Shown: positions 17,251 to 25,009, counted from the first letter of the stretch. The stretch: 64,000 nucleotides of DNA from Candidatus Gastranaerophilales bacterium (GCA_944325945.1 CALVBW010000017.1:1-64000); one strand, 5' to 3'. The notes: generated from the letters alone by a model not told the origin. Numbers and translations are program-made.

Positions 17251-18116
17251 TTTTCAGCATCTTTACAGCTATGCGAACCATCCCAGGATAATTTATCACG
17301 ACAGTGGAGATAATCCATATTCTTGTTATATATTACCCATGCAGCACACCCCATACCACCTATCGCACTGGTAGTTGCAGGATCACAACCGTCAATACCT
17401 TCAAATGAATAAGAAGTACTACCTTTCATACCGGCAGGAAACACACCTTTATCATTAAAGATAAAATAAAAACGATTTTTGCCTAAAACAGCATCTTTGC
17501 CGATAGGCAAAATGACATTAAATGATCCTGAATTGTTACTTGCAACAAAATGTCCCATGCTAACATATGTACCATCATTTAAGAAAAAACTTTGCTCCGG
17601 TGAAGCATCAGAATATTCATCTCCAGTCCAAACATGATTTGCTTCCAGCTGTAAAACCCCGCCTATAGAATAGTAAGCACCAGGATAACAAACTTTACCA
17701 GCTTCACATGTTTTTGATATTCTTAAATATTTTTTTATACGGTCAACGATTATTTGGTTTGCAGAATGATCATATATAGGTCTGTCATCATCACCAACCT
17801 GACCGGTATTTGTAGCTTTTAGCCCCCACGTACTTAATTGTCCGTGTTCAGCCTGCGCCATCTGATAAGCCTGTGACAATGTAGAATAAACTTTTGTAAG
17901 ACTTGAGACAACCTGCCTTTCCTGATATTTCGCAATCAGCGTTGGAATGGTCATTGCAGCGACAACACCGATTATACCGAGGGTGATTAAAACCTCTGCT
18001 AAAGTAAAAGCGGCACGCTTTGCGTGAGTAAGGTGAGGTTTGTGGTTTCTGTGAGCTTCGCTCACTACTCTGTCATCCTGAACTTGTTTCAGGATCCCTG
18101 ATTTATAATTCATCAT
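17247..18116 (-). CDS. Type IV pilin-like protein behind a poly-G leader (locus 1)
   Basis: The readable frame is 289 residues from ATG 18116. The prepilin-like segment KRAAFTLAEVLITLGIIGVV (from about residue 33) has Ala rather than Gly at -1 and Glu at +5. A secreted globular domain with several Cys pairs follows. No good Shine-Dalgarno precedes any start near the signal. The same frame stays open upstream to 18346. Joined to the strong start at 18382 by one extra G in the G9 tract, it would encode 379 codons. Repeat elements translated in this frame give KQVQDD and VVSEAH. Likely a surface minor pilin; its expression may depend on tract length. Confidence 0.8.
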   Translation of the reverse strand: MMNYKSGILKQVQDDRVVSEAHRNHKPHLTHAKRAAFTLAEVLITLGIIGVVAAMTIPTLIAKYQERQVVSSLTKVYSTLSQAYQMAQAEHGQLSTWGLKATNTGQVGDDDRPIYDHSANQIIVDRIKKYLRISKTCEAGKVCYPGAYYSIGGVLQLEANHVWTGDEYSDASPEQSFFLNDGTYVSMGHFVASNNSGSFNVILPIGKDAVLGKNRFYFIFNDKGVFPAGMKGSTSYSFEGIDGCDPATTSAIGGMGCAAWVIYNKNMDYLHCRDKLSWDGSHSCKDAEN

Positions 18117-18190
18117 ATTAGAATTATAATTTGTTTTATCTATTGTGTAAATTGTTTTGGTATATTTTCTGTCGGCTTGGTAATGCCGAC
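18013..18190 (-). repeat. Cluster of palindromic elements inside the locus 1 reading frame
   Basis: Four small inverted repeats lie within the open frame upstream of the prepilin signal: CACGC-TTT-GCGTG (18013-18025), GTGAGC-TTC-GCTCAC (18051-18065), ATCCTGAA..TTCAGGAT (18075-18095) and GTCGGC..GCCGAC (18171-18190). The last three recur, in the same order and frame, at the 60.3 kb pilin locus. All are read through without a stop. Confidence 0.8.
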
Positions 18191-18334
18191 CTACATTTCT
18201 GTTACTTCTTAGTATCTTAGTGCCATAGTATCTTAGTATCTTTACTAAACCAATACCGCAAAAACCCTTATTAACTTCATGCTCCGATATATTTTCTCCA
18301 ACTTCCTGTTGGGCGGGTCCAGCGGCACGCTGGC

Positions 18335-18382
18335 TTAGAGGAGTCGCCCCCCCCCGATATCCAAGATAGTCATATGTTCCAT
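18335..18382 (-). CDS. 15-codon leader ORF with G9 tract, locus 1
   Basis: AAGGAG at 18390-18395, 7 bases before ATG 18382, is one of the best ribosome-binding sites in the window. The ORF reads MEHMTILDIGGGRLL and stops at TAA (18335-18337). Its GGG codons are the poly-G tract. Exactly the same layout (15 codons, I/V-GGG, stop) recurs at 32719 and 61564. With ten Gs the leader would run into the pilin-like frame without a stop. Confidence 0.7.
   Translation of the reverse strand: MEHMTILDIGGGRLL
18347..18355 (-). repeat. Poly-G tract (G9 on the coding strand), locus 1
   Basis: Nine consecutive Gs in an otherwise AT-rich region, placed 26 bases after the ATG of the leader ORF. Only three runs of this length occur in the window, all in the same context. 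Confidence 0.95.
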
Positions 18383-18442
18383 TTTCGCTCTCCTTTATTT
18401 AAGATAATTATACGAAAAAACCGAATTTTTGGCAAGAATTTA

Positions 18443-18451
18443 TGCTATAAT
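18443..18451 (+). promoter_or_regulatory. Extended -10 of the ABC permease operon (leaderless)
   Basis: TGC-TATAAT (box at 18446-18451), 6 bases before ATG 18458; no Shine-Dalgarno. Confidence 0.6.
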
Positions 18452-18457
18452 AAATTT

Positions 18458-19330
18458 ATGTTCAAGTATTACGGCAAATACGCACCATATTTATTTTTGC
18501 TTCCTGCGGGATTATTGCTTATAGTATTCTTTTTTATACCGTTTTTTCAGACGGTAATTTTAAGTTTTCAGGACTATACAAACAATATTTACGCACCTGT
18601 TTTTGCGGGATTACAAAATTACACTGAACTTTTCAAAAATCCTATATTTTACAAAGTAATGCTGAATACATTCATTTATCTGATAGTAGCAGTGCCTGTT
18701 CTTGCGATAGTGCCGTTATTTCTGGCGGTTTTATTAAACCAAAAAATCCGCGGGATAACTTTATACAAAATTCTTATCTATCTTCCTGTAATTGTATCAA
18801 TAGTAGTTGCAGCAATTGCTTTTAAATGGCTGTATGCGGATCAGGGAATATTGAATTACATAGTTACATCGCTTGGATTTGATTCAATAGGGTGGCTGAC
18901 AGATCCGAATTGGGCTTTATATTCAGTAATAATTGTAACCATATGGAAGGGCATCGGATACTATATGATGATTTATCTGGCAGCGTTAATGAGTGTGCCA
19001 AAAGAATTATACGAAGCCTGCGACATCGACGGTGCAAACTTTTTAACCAAACACTTAACGGTCACGGTTCCGCAGATTATGCCGACAATTGCGCTTGTTG
19101 TGACCATAAGTTCAATATCCGCGATGAAAGTTTTTGCGGAAATTTATGTTATGACAAAAGGCGGGCCGCTGAATTCCAGCAAAACTATTGTTTATTATAT
19201 TTACGAAAGAGCATTTGAAAATCTTGATTTGGGCTATGCCTCAGCCATGGCAGTCGTACTTTTAGGAATAGTTATGGTATTTTCACTTATAAATATCCTG
19301 TGTTTTGAAAGGAAGAAATATCAGTTATGA
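18458..19330 (+). CDS. Sugar ABC transporter permease (MalF/UgpA type)
   Basis: 290 residues from ATG 18458. An in-frame start at 18374 is possible, but the extra 28 residues are not family-like and would overlap the pilin leader. Six hydrophobic segments. The EAA loop that docks the ATPase reads LYEACDIDGANFLTKHLTVTVP. Belongs to the CUT1 carbohydrate permease family. It overlaps the second permease gene by 4 bases. No substrate-binding protein or ATPase gene is next to it, so partners must be encoded elsewhere. Confidence 0.9.
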   Translation: MFKYYGKYAPYLFLLPAGLLLIVFFFIPFFQTVILSFQDYTNNIYAPVFAGLQNYTELFKNPIFYKVMLNTFIYLIVAVPVLAIVPLFLAVLLNQKIRGITLYKILIYLPVIVSIVVAAIAFKWLYADQGILNYIVTSLGFDSIGWLTDPNWALYSVIIVTIWKGIGYYMMIYLAALMSVPKELYEACDIDGANFLTKHLTVTVPQIMPTIALVVTISSISAMKVFAEIYVMTKGGPLNSSKTIVYYIYERAFENLDLGYASAMAVVLLGIVMVFSLINILCFERKKYQL

Positions 19331-20169
19331 AAAAACTTTTAGGTAAAATCACGACACACACAATATTAATAATGGTATGCATTTTATCAATATTTCCGTT
19401 TATCTGGCTGATTTCGACCTCATTAAAAGGCGGGGGAGAAAACATATTTGCATACCCGCCGGTAATGATTCCTCAGGATTTTACTTTTGAAAATTACGTA
19501 GGTGTCTGGCGCAGGGTTAATCTGCTTGGATATTTTATAAACAGCATGATTGTTGCTGCAGGAACCGTAATTTTAAATTTAATATTATCTTCACTTGCGG
19601 CGTATCCTTTAGCAAGAATGGAATTTAAAGGAAAAAAAATAACTTTTTTTGCGATACTTGCAACGATTATGATACCTTTTCAGGCAATAATGCTGCCGGT
19701 GTATCTGATTACGATAAAACTGCATTTGATAGACAGCGTAAATAATTTAGCCGGCTATACAGGGCTTATAATGCCGTTTGCCGTAAGTGCATTCGGAATA
19801 TTTTTAATGCGACAGGCATTTTTAGGGATACCAAGAGAAATGGAAGAGGCTGCAATTGTTGACGGATGCAATGTTTTTCAAATTTTCTGGCGCGTTTTAC
19901 TGCCAATGGTAAAGCCTTCGCTTGCAGTGCTTGCAATATTCACATTTATTGGCTCATGGGGAGAATTTTTATGGCCAAGTATTGTCTTAACAAAAGAAAG
20001 CCTGTACACTCTGCCTGTCGGGGTAAATAACCTGCAGGGAATGTTCAGTTCAAACTGGCGCTATATTGCGGCAGGTTCAATAATTTCCATAATCCCGATT
20101 ATAATTTTCTTTTTATCAATGCAAAAATACTTTATTTCAGGCGAAAATGAAGGTGCCGTCAAGGGTTAA
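19327..20169 (+). CDS. Sugar ABC transporter permease (MalG/UgpE type)
   Basis: 280 residues, six membrane segments. N-terminal FPFIWLISTSLKG and the EAA loop MEEAAIVDGCNVFQIFWRVLLP are typical of MalG/UgpE permeases. Forms a heterodimer with the preceding permease, with which it shares an ATGA overlap. The stop TAA overlaps the convergent TPR gene by 4 bases. Substrate unknown; CUT1 systems carry di- and oligosaccharides or glycerol phosphate. Confidence 0.92.
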   Translation: MKKLLGKITTHTILIMVCILSIFPFIWLISTSLKGGGENIFAYPPVMIPQDFTFENYVGVWRRVNLLGYFINSMIVAAGTVILNLILSSLAAYPLARMEFKGKKITFFAILATIMIPFQAIMLPVYLITIKLHLIDSVNNLAGYTGLIMPFAVSAFGIFLMRQAFLGIPREMEEAAIVDGCNVFQIFWRVLLPMVKPSLAVLAIFTFIGSWGEFLWPSIVLTKESLYTLPVGVNNLQGMFSSNWRYIAAGSIISIIPIIIFFLSMQKYFISGENEGAVKG

Positions 20170-21212
20170 TCTTCATCAAGAAATATTTCACGGGCGCCGC
20201 AGGTTCTAAAATTTTTCAAAATAGCTTTATCAAGAGCCTCTGATGATACGAGCTTGCCGTTGACATACGTCATAGTCGAGTGCGGCAATTTTTCGTCGAC
20301 AATTTTATCTATCAAAGGATCATTTTCTTCATCATAAAGTATTGTGCGGGTCACGTCATTCATAACATCAAAAACATATCTTTGACGGGCAGAATTCCCC
20401 TGACTGTCAGTAATTAACATTGTTGCCTTTTCAAGCTCATCCAGCGATTCTCTATAATATTTAAGGTGTCTTAGTAAAATCGCAAGGTTATAGTGAGCTT
20501 CATAATTCATAGGCTCTATCTGAATTGCCTTACAATAGGTCAAACCGGCATTATTATAGTCACCAATCAAATGATAAGCAAGTGCAAGATTGTAGCGGGC
20601 ATCGTAATCTTTTTTCAAAATCTTAACCGCATTTTTATAAGCTTCTATAGCTTTTTCCAGATACTGACGCTGAAGCCGCCAGTCATCACCCGAATATAAA
20701 GATTTTTGTCTGTAGGCAACCCCCATGTTGTAATACGCAATACCTTTGTTCTGCTTATAACTTTTCCTGTTACTGTAGATGAACGGAATTGAGATTAAGT
20801 GCCGTTTTGTCTTGATAATTTCATTATACTGATCAATTGCACCGTCAAAATCTCCGAGTTTTTCAGCAGACACAATTCCATAATTCATGCGGGCAATCAT
20901 CATTTTAGGGTTATACTTAAATGCCTGTTCATATGCGTCAACAGCAGAATAATAATCTTCATAAACAACGTAAATATTCCCGAGATTGAACCACGCACTG
21001 TAATGTTCGGGATACAATTTTAATGCCGTATTATAATTATCAATAGCTCTCTGCAACTTTAACTTTTTAAATGCTTTGTCGCCTTTATGAATATAATACA
21101 TACTGCACATTTTGTCGTATTGTTTTAAAAACCACGCCTGATTTAAAAAAACAACTGCACCCATTGCAATAAGTATTACGATTGAAAATAACTTGTACAA
21201 TTTTATCTTCAT
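20166..21212 (-). CDS. Membrane-anchored tetratricopeptide (TPR) protein
   Basis: 348 residues from ATG 21212; an upstream in-frame start at 21248 adds 12 unlikely residues. N-terminal signal-anchor (KLFSIVILIAMGAVVFL), then about six TPR units: AIDNYNTALKLYPEHYSAWFNLGN, SAVDAYEQAFKYNPK, AIEAYKNAVKILKKD and AGLTYCKAIQIEPMNYEAHYNLA. The last 80 residues are non-TPR. Probably a periplasm-facing scaffold. Predicted leaderless: TATTAT lies 7 bases before ATG 21212. Confidence 0.8.
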   Translation of the reverse strand: MKIKLYKLFSIVILIAMGAVVFLNQAWFLKQYDKMCSMYYIHKGDKAFKKLKLQRAIDNYNTALKLYPEHYSAWFNLGNIYVVYEDYYSAVDAYEQAFKYNPKMMIARMNYGIVSAEKLGDFDGAIDQYNEIIKTKRHLISIPFIYSNRKSYKQNKGIAYYNMGVAYRQKSLYSGDDWRLQRQYLEKAIEAYKNAVKILKKDYDARYNLALAYHLIGDYNNAGLTYCKAIQIEPMNYEAHYNLAILLRHLKYYRESLDELEKATMLITDSQGNSARQRYVFDVMNDVTRTILYDEENDPLIDKIVDEKLPHSTMTYVNGKLVSSEALDKAILKNFRTCGAREIFLDED

Positions 21213-21219
21213 ACCATAA

Positions 21220-21225
21220 ATAATA
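21220..21225 (-). promoter_or_regulatory. -10 box of the TPR gene (leaderless)
   Basis: TATTAT on the minus strand, 7 bases before ATG 21212. No Shine-Dalgarno. Confidence 0.5.
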
Positions 21226-21375
21226 CAATTAAGCACGGGTTGTGGCAAATATGTAAACTTTACCGCGTAATATTAAGAAATGTTAAACAAAAACATACAC
21301 CCGCGCAATTTGATGAAGGAAAAAGTTTTTATATAAGTAAGGTAGGTTAATAAACTCAATTTGGAGGTTAGAATT

Positions 21376-22131
21376 ATGACTGACGTAGCAGCAGTAGGCA
21401 GTCTTCCAATGTATAACGGCTGGGCGAACTATTCAGGCTTGAGTAATCTTTATGATGCAGACCTGATGGGCAGCAGTATCTTCAACGGGTATATGATGCC
21501 GTTTATGCCCGGCGGCGGAATAAATTATGATAAATATTTTAATCAAATGAATGATTATCTTAATTTTACGTCCGATTATTCATTAAATATGGTCGAAAAT
21601 CAACGCCGTAATGAGTTAAGACTGAACGCAGCTGATGAATCTATCCGGAACGCAGCGGCAATCTTAAATGAAAAAATAGCCGACAACGAACAGCAGCAGA
21701 TAATGCTTGCATACAGAGCATATCTTGAAGCAGTAGCTGCCAAATATCCGGGTGAATCAGAACGTAATATAATTGCCCGCGCTAAAACCGACTATCAAAG
21801 ATTATATAATACATCCATCAGTGATGATATAAGAAAATACGGTCACAATTCATTTACTCATGGTCTATTTAACGGATTAACATTCGGTTTGTACGGAAAA
21901 ACAACACCGGAAGAAAATATTTCCAAGATAACAGGTCAACCCGTAAGCCGCTGGGAAAAATTTAAAGAAATCGGCGGTAATGCAACGGGCGGTGCAGCTG
22001 TTGCAGGGGTAGGCTTATTCGCAGCAAAACAACTCGGATGGCTTGCCAAAGTTCCGAAAATCGGCTGGCTTTATGCGGGTATAGTCGGCGCAAGTGCCGC
22101 ATTTTCCGCAATAATGGGCAGCAGAAAATAA
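21376..22131 (+). CDS. Protein of unknown function with Gly/Ala-rich C-terminal hydrophobic region
   Basis: 251 residues from ATG 21376, placed 9 bases after a GGAGG Shine-Dalgarno (the frame also opens 15 bases earlier at a TTG that overlaps the Shine-Dalgarno). The N-terminus MTDVAAVGSLPMYNGW is polar and aromatic with no signal peptide. The middle (about 55-115) is helical and charged (NEKIADNEQQQIMLAYRAYL). The C-terminus has TGGAAVAGVGLFAAKQLGW and IVGASAAFSAIMGSRK, two possible membrane helices. Not recognised. Followed by a good terminator. Confidence 0.75.
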   Translation: MTDVAAVGSLPMYNGWANYSGLSNLYDADLMGSSIFNGYMMPFMPGGGINYDKYFNQMNDYLNFTSDYSLNMVENQRRNELRLNAADESIRNAAAILNEKIADNEQQQIMLAYRAYLEAVAAKYPGESERNIIARAKTDYQRLYNTSISDDIRKYGHNSFTHGLFNGLTFGLYGKTTPEENISKITGQPVSRWEKFKEIGGNATGGAAVAGVGLFAAKQLGWLAKVPKIGWLYAGIVGASAAFSAIMGSRK

Positions 22132-22176
22132 AATTAAACCCTTAAAATCGTAAAAAGTGTGTATAATGTGTGTAGC

Positions 22177-22206
22177 AGGCTGGTTAGTAGAATCAGCCTT
22201 TTTTTT
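22177..22206 (+). terminator. Terminator after the 21376 gene
   Basis: A 9-bp stem (AGGCTGGTT / AATCAGCCT, one G-U pair) with an AGTAG loop, followed by eight Ts. Confidence 0.85.
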
Positions 22207-22215
22207 AAAAGAATT

Positions 22216-22240
22216 CCCATAGCAAGGAGTAAGCTATGGG
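22216..22240 (+). promoter_or_regulatory. Hairpin presenting a Shine-Dalgarno in its loop, start codon in its stem
   Basis: A perfect 8-bp inverted repeat CCCATAGC (22216-22223) / GCTATGGG (22233-22240) encloses a 9-base loop containing AAGGAG. The ATG at 22236 is inside the 3' stem. The arrangement could switch translation of the following frame. Confidence 0.6.
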
Positions 22241-22904
22241 AACTATATCAGTAAAAGAGACATCACCAACATTATGGAATATGTTTTTTGAAAGTCAAAT
22301 TGAAGAGAGAAAATTTTTAGTATATAATTTTAATATGAAAAGATTACTAATAGCTCTGACAGCAATAATACTCGGCGTTACATCAAGTTTTGCAGATGAA
22401 TTGAATGACAAAATAAAAATTTTGTATGCCGAAAATAATATTAAAGAAGCTTTTAACCTTCTGCTGAGTATTCCTGAAGAAGAAAGAAATGCACAAAACT
22501 GGCTTTTGATGGGGAATATTCTGCAGGACGAAAATAAAATTGATGACGCTGCATTTATGTATAACCGCGCGATTTCAGTTGATGAAAAATACTATAAAGC
22601 CTACTATAATTTAGGTAATATCTATATGCTTCAGGACAAACCCAATCTGGCAATTAATATGTACAAAAAAGCCGTCAAATATAACCCCGAATTTGCATAC
22701 GGGTACTACAATCTTGGCTGCGCTTACTTAAAAATAGATAAACCTAAATCCGCAAAATGGGAATTTTATAAAGCAATTGATTTGAATAATCAGGTTGCGG
22801 ATTTTCATTATAATCTTGCCTACACATTTAAAAAATTAAACAAAGAAAAACAGGCAAAACAATATCTGGATAATTACAACAAAATTATAGAACGGGGACA
22901 ATAA
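22236..22904 (+). CDS. Exported TPR protein
   Basis: 222 residues from ATG 22236, or 189 from ATG 22335. The second start gives a clean signal peptide (MKRLLIALTAIILGVTSSFA) but has no Shine-Dalgarno. The first has a perfect AAGGAG in a hairpin loop but puts 33 residues in front of the signal. After the signal come three to four TPR units (AAFMYNRAISVDEKYYKAYYNL, LAINMYKKAVKYNPEFAYGYYNLG, SAKWEFYKAIDLNNQ). Possibly both starts are used. Likely periplasmic scaffold; it lies just before a HAD phosphatase. Confidence 0.75.
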   Translation: MGTISVKETSPTLWNMFFESQIEERKFLVYNFNMKRLLIALTAIILGVTSSFADELNDKIKILYAENNIKEAFNLLLSIPEEERNAQNWLLMGNILQDENKIDDAAFMYNRAISVDEKYYKAYYNLGNIYMLQDKPNLAINMYKKAVKYNPEFAYGYYNLGCAYLKIDKPKSAKWEFYKAIDLNNQVADFHYNLAYTFKKLNKEKQAKQYLDNYNKIIERGQ

Positions 22905-22905
22905 T

Positions 22906-23577
22906 TTGAAAGGTATAATATTTGATTTTAACGGGACATTATTCTGGGACTCACAACTGCACCTTGATGCTTGGAGAGAGTATTCAAAAAAACTCAGGGG
23001 GACTCCTTTTACGGATGATGAAATGTTCAAATATATGTTCGGAAGGACAAACGAGGACATCATAGAATATGCAATCGGTCAAAAACCGGATAAAGCTCTT
23101 GTTGAAAAATTCGCAAACGAAAAAGAAGCCGAATACAGAACAATGTGCCTGAAAAGACCTCAGGATCTGAAACTTGCCCCGCACGCAGAAGAATTTCTTA
23201 ATTTCTTAAAAGCACACCATATTCCGAGAACAATAGCCACTATGTCAGAATGGTGTAATGTGGAATTTTACATAGAACAATTTCACCTTGAAAAATGGTT
23301 CGATTTGGAAAAAATTGTCTATTCTGACGGAAAAATTCCCGGCAAACCCGCACCTGATATCTACCTTATAGCAGCACAAAATCTGGGACTTAACCCCGGA
23401 GAATGTATTGTAATTGAAGACGCCCTATCAGGCATTCAGGCTGCAAAAAGCGCAGGAATAGGCAAAATTATTGCAATAGCTTCAAGAGAACCCGTTGAAT
23501 TTTATAAAGATGTCGAAGGCGTCTCACAAATAATAACCGATTTTTCTATGATTGACAGAAATAGCTTTCAAATATAA
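22906..23577 (+). CDS. HAD-superfamily hydrolase (beta-phosphoglucomutase-like)
   Basis: 223 residues. HAD motif I is FDFNGTLFWD: the usual first Asp (DxD) is D7, but the second catalytic Asp is replaced by Asn (DFN), a common variant among phosphatases. Motif III Lys lies in GKPAPDIYL and motif IV in VIEDALSGIQAAKSAG. A helical cap lies between about 15 and 80. The start is TTG at 22906, following GGGGAC; the upstream TPR gene stops 2 bases earlier, so the two are probably coupled. Substrate is likely a sugar phosphate but not determined. Confidence 0.85.
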   Translation: MKGIIFDFNGTLFWDSQLHLDAWREYSKKLRGTPFTDDEMFKYMFGRTNEDIIEYAIGQKPDKALVEKFANEKEAEYRTMCLKRPQDLKLAPHAEEFLNFLKAHHIPRTIATMSEWCNVEFYIEQFHLEKWFDLEKIVYSDGKIPGKPAPDIYLIAAQNLGLNPGECIVIEDALSGIQAAKSAGIGKIIAIASREPVEFYKDVEGVSQIITDFSMIDRNSFQI

Positions 23578-23636
23578 ATATTTGTAAATTTTTTAGCAAA
23601 AAGTACTTATCAAGGATTTTGTACTAATGGTGAATT

Positions 23637-24173
23637 ATGAAAGTACCTAATGTTACCCCGGTAAAATTTAATCAGCGTTTGGCAAATTCCCTTGAAAAAT
23701 TTTCAGAGCAAGGTGGTGAAAAAATTGCCAATTATATTAATGCTGCCGGAAAATTTGCAATAGCACCGTTGATGATTTTGTATAACCCTTTCACAAAAGA
23801 ATCCAAGGAAAACAAAGAATGGGCTGCCGTAAAACAACCGGTGGAAGCAGTAGTCACAATTGCTGCGCAAATTCTATCTCTAAACCTGTTATACAAAGGT
23901 ATAGACAAACTTGCAGAAAAAGGCAAACTGTCTTTCAAACTTGTACAGGACGCAATCAATGGCGTGGAAAAAATTCCTGACACAATTCTGAAGGCAAACA
24001 ACGGGGACATACAAAAGTCGATTATGGCTATGCACAAAAACTGCATTGATATTTTCAAAGACAGAGTAGGAACAATATTGACCATTGCTCTCTACATACC
24101 GATTCTTGCAATCTCAAACAGAGTATTTCCTATAATTGCAGACTTACTGACAAAGGACAGCAAAAATGAGTAG
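23637..24173 (+). CDS. Membrane-associated protein of unknown function, member 1 of a pair
   Basis: 178 residues, not recognised. The N-terminus MKVPNVTPVKFNQRL has no signal peptide. Hydrophobic segments lie at about 38-52, 62-82 (VVTIAAQILSLNLLY) and 142-165 (ILTIALYIPILAISNRVFPI). The next gene overlaps by 8 bases and has the same plan (a central VVTSIAQIAVGFSIA segment and terminal hydrophobic helices), so the two look like diverged partners. Function unknown. Confidence 0.7.
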   Translation: MKVPNVTPVKFNQRLANSLEKFSEQGGEKIANYINAAGKFAIAPLMILYNPFTKESKENKEWAAVKQPVEAVVTIAAQILSLNLLYKGIDKLAEKGKLSFKLVQDAINGVEKIPDTILKANNGDIQKSIMAMHKNCIDIFKDRVGTILTIALYIPILAISNRVFPIIADLLTKDSKNE

Positions 24174-24705
24174 TATTCTTACCCCGATTACACAATCCAA
24201 ATTTTTCAATAATCACCTGAAACGTGTAATTTCAGATGATACATTTGCTGCCAAAACAATAGTTGTCTGCTCTGTCATGAAAGATGTTTTTGCCTATTCA
24301 GTCAGATACAAAACCACAATGGAAAACAAAAAAATTCCTGAAAAACGCCGACCATTTGTAGCTGCAATGGATTTGGCATCAGGGGTTGTGACATCCATAG
24401 CGCAAATTGCCGTAGGATTTTCGATAGCAAGCCCGAAAGTTCAAAATCACCTGTGGAAAAGAATTTTTGGGGATGCACAATTTAAAAACATCGGACTTGC
24501 CAAAAAGAGTTTTGCGACGATTCTGGCGCTTATAGGTTCCGGTCTTATTACTGAGCGAATAATCGTTCCTTTGATTGCAACCCCGCTTGCGACATTAATG
24601 GAAAATAAATTTTTCAAAAATATTCCGGCTGACACGCCTCAAAAAGCATACCACAATTACCCCTTTGAACAAAATTCACCATTTAAACAGATACTTAATA
24701 AGTAA
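24166..24705 (+). CDS. Membrane-associated protein of unknown function, member 2 of a pair
   Basis: 179 residues. Central hydrophobic segment VVTSIAQIAVGFSIA resembles VVTIAAQILSLNLL of the upstream protein. A Gly-containing helix pair near the C-terminus (SFATILALIGSGLITERIIVPLIATPLA) is probably membrane-embedded. Coupled to member 1 by an 8-base overlap. Not recognised beyond the resemblance. Confidence 0.7.
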   Translation: MSSILTPITQSKFFNNHLKRVISDDTFAAKTIVVCSVMKDVFAYSVRYKTTMENKKIPEKRRPFVAAMDLASGVVTSIAQIAVGFSIASPKVQNHLWKRIFGDAQFKNIGLAKKSFATILALIGSGLITERIIVPLIATPLATLMENKFFKNIPADTPQKAYHNYPFEQNSPFKQILNK

Positions 24706-24820
24706 TCAAAACGAACCTTGATACAGATAAATGCCCGAATATTTATATAAAAATTGAGAAACTTTTATCGGCTTATCTAAAGGCTTCGCCTTAATGGGTT
24801 CTCATCCTCATCATGCGCAT

Positions 24821-24842
24821 TAAAAAACTCCCTTTTGGGAGT
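24821..24842 (-). terminator. Terminator of tRNA-His
   Basis: On the minus strand a 6-bp stem ACTCCC/GGGAGT with a 4-base loop is followed by five Ts, 10 bases after the tRNA-His CCA end. Confidence 0.75.
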
Positions 24843-24851
24843 CCTTTACAA

Positions 24852-24928
24852 TGGGGCGCCTGATGGGATTCGAACCCATGCATATCGGAACCACAATCCG
24901 AGGTCTTAACCGCTTGACGACAGGCGCC
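24852..24928 (-). tRNA. tRNA-His (anticodon GTG), CCA encoded
   Basis: Minus strand. The acceptor stem pairs over 8 bp including the extra G at -1 opposite C73, the identity element of tRNA-His. The anticodon loop TTGTGGT between TCGGA/TCCGA gives anticodon GTG. D arm GTC/GAC and T arm ATGGG/CCCAT pair well. The 3' CCA is encoded, unlike in the tRNA-Leu of this window. Confidence 0.97.
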
Positions 24929-24980
24929 ATCTACATATTCAATATTATCATAAACATTATCTAAATCAAGACTTTAGCAA

Positions 24981-25004
24981 TAAAAAAATCCCGCTTTTGC
25001 GGGA
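24981..25004 (-). terminator. Terminator of the RpaB-like response regulator gene
   Basis: Stem TCCCGC/GCGGGA with a 4-base loop, followed by seven Ts on the minus strand; the opposite strand also carries a T-run, so it can work both ways. Confidence 0.85.
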
Positions 25005-25009
25005 CTTTT

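Noticed and set aside
18347-18355. The three G9 runs as sequencing or assembly errors for G10
   Set aside because: Cannot be excluded, but three separate loci show the same length; if all are truly G10 then loci 1 and 3 are simply ON, which still supports translation through the tract.
18374-18457. Upstream in-frame start extending the MalF-like permease by 28 residues
   Set aside because: The extra residues are basic and unlike the family, there is no ribosome site, and a perfect extended -10 box lies inside the stretch.
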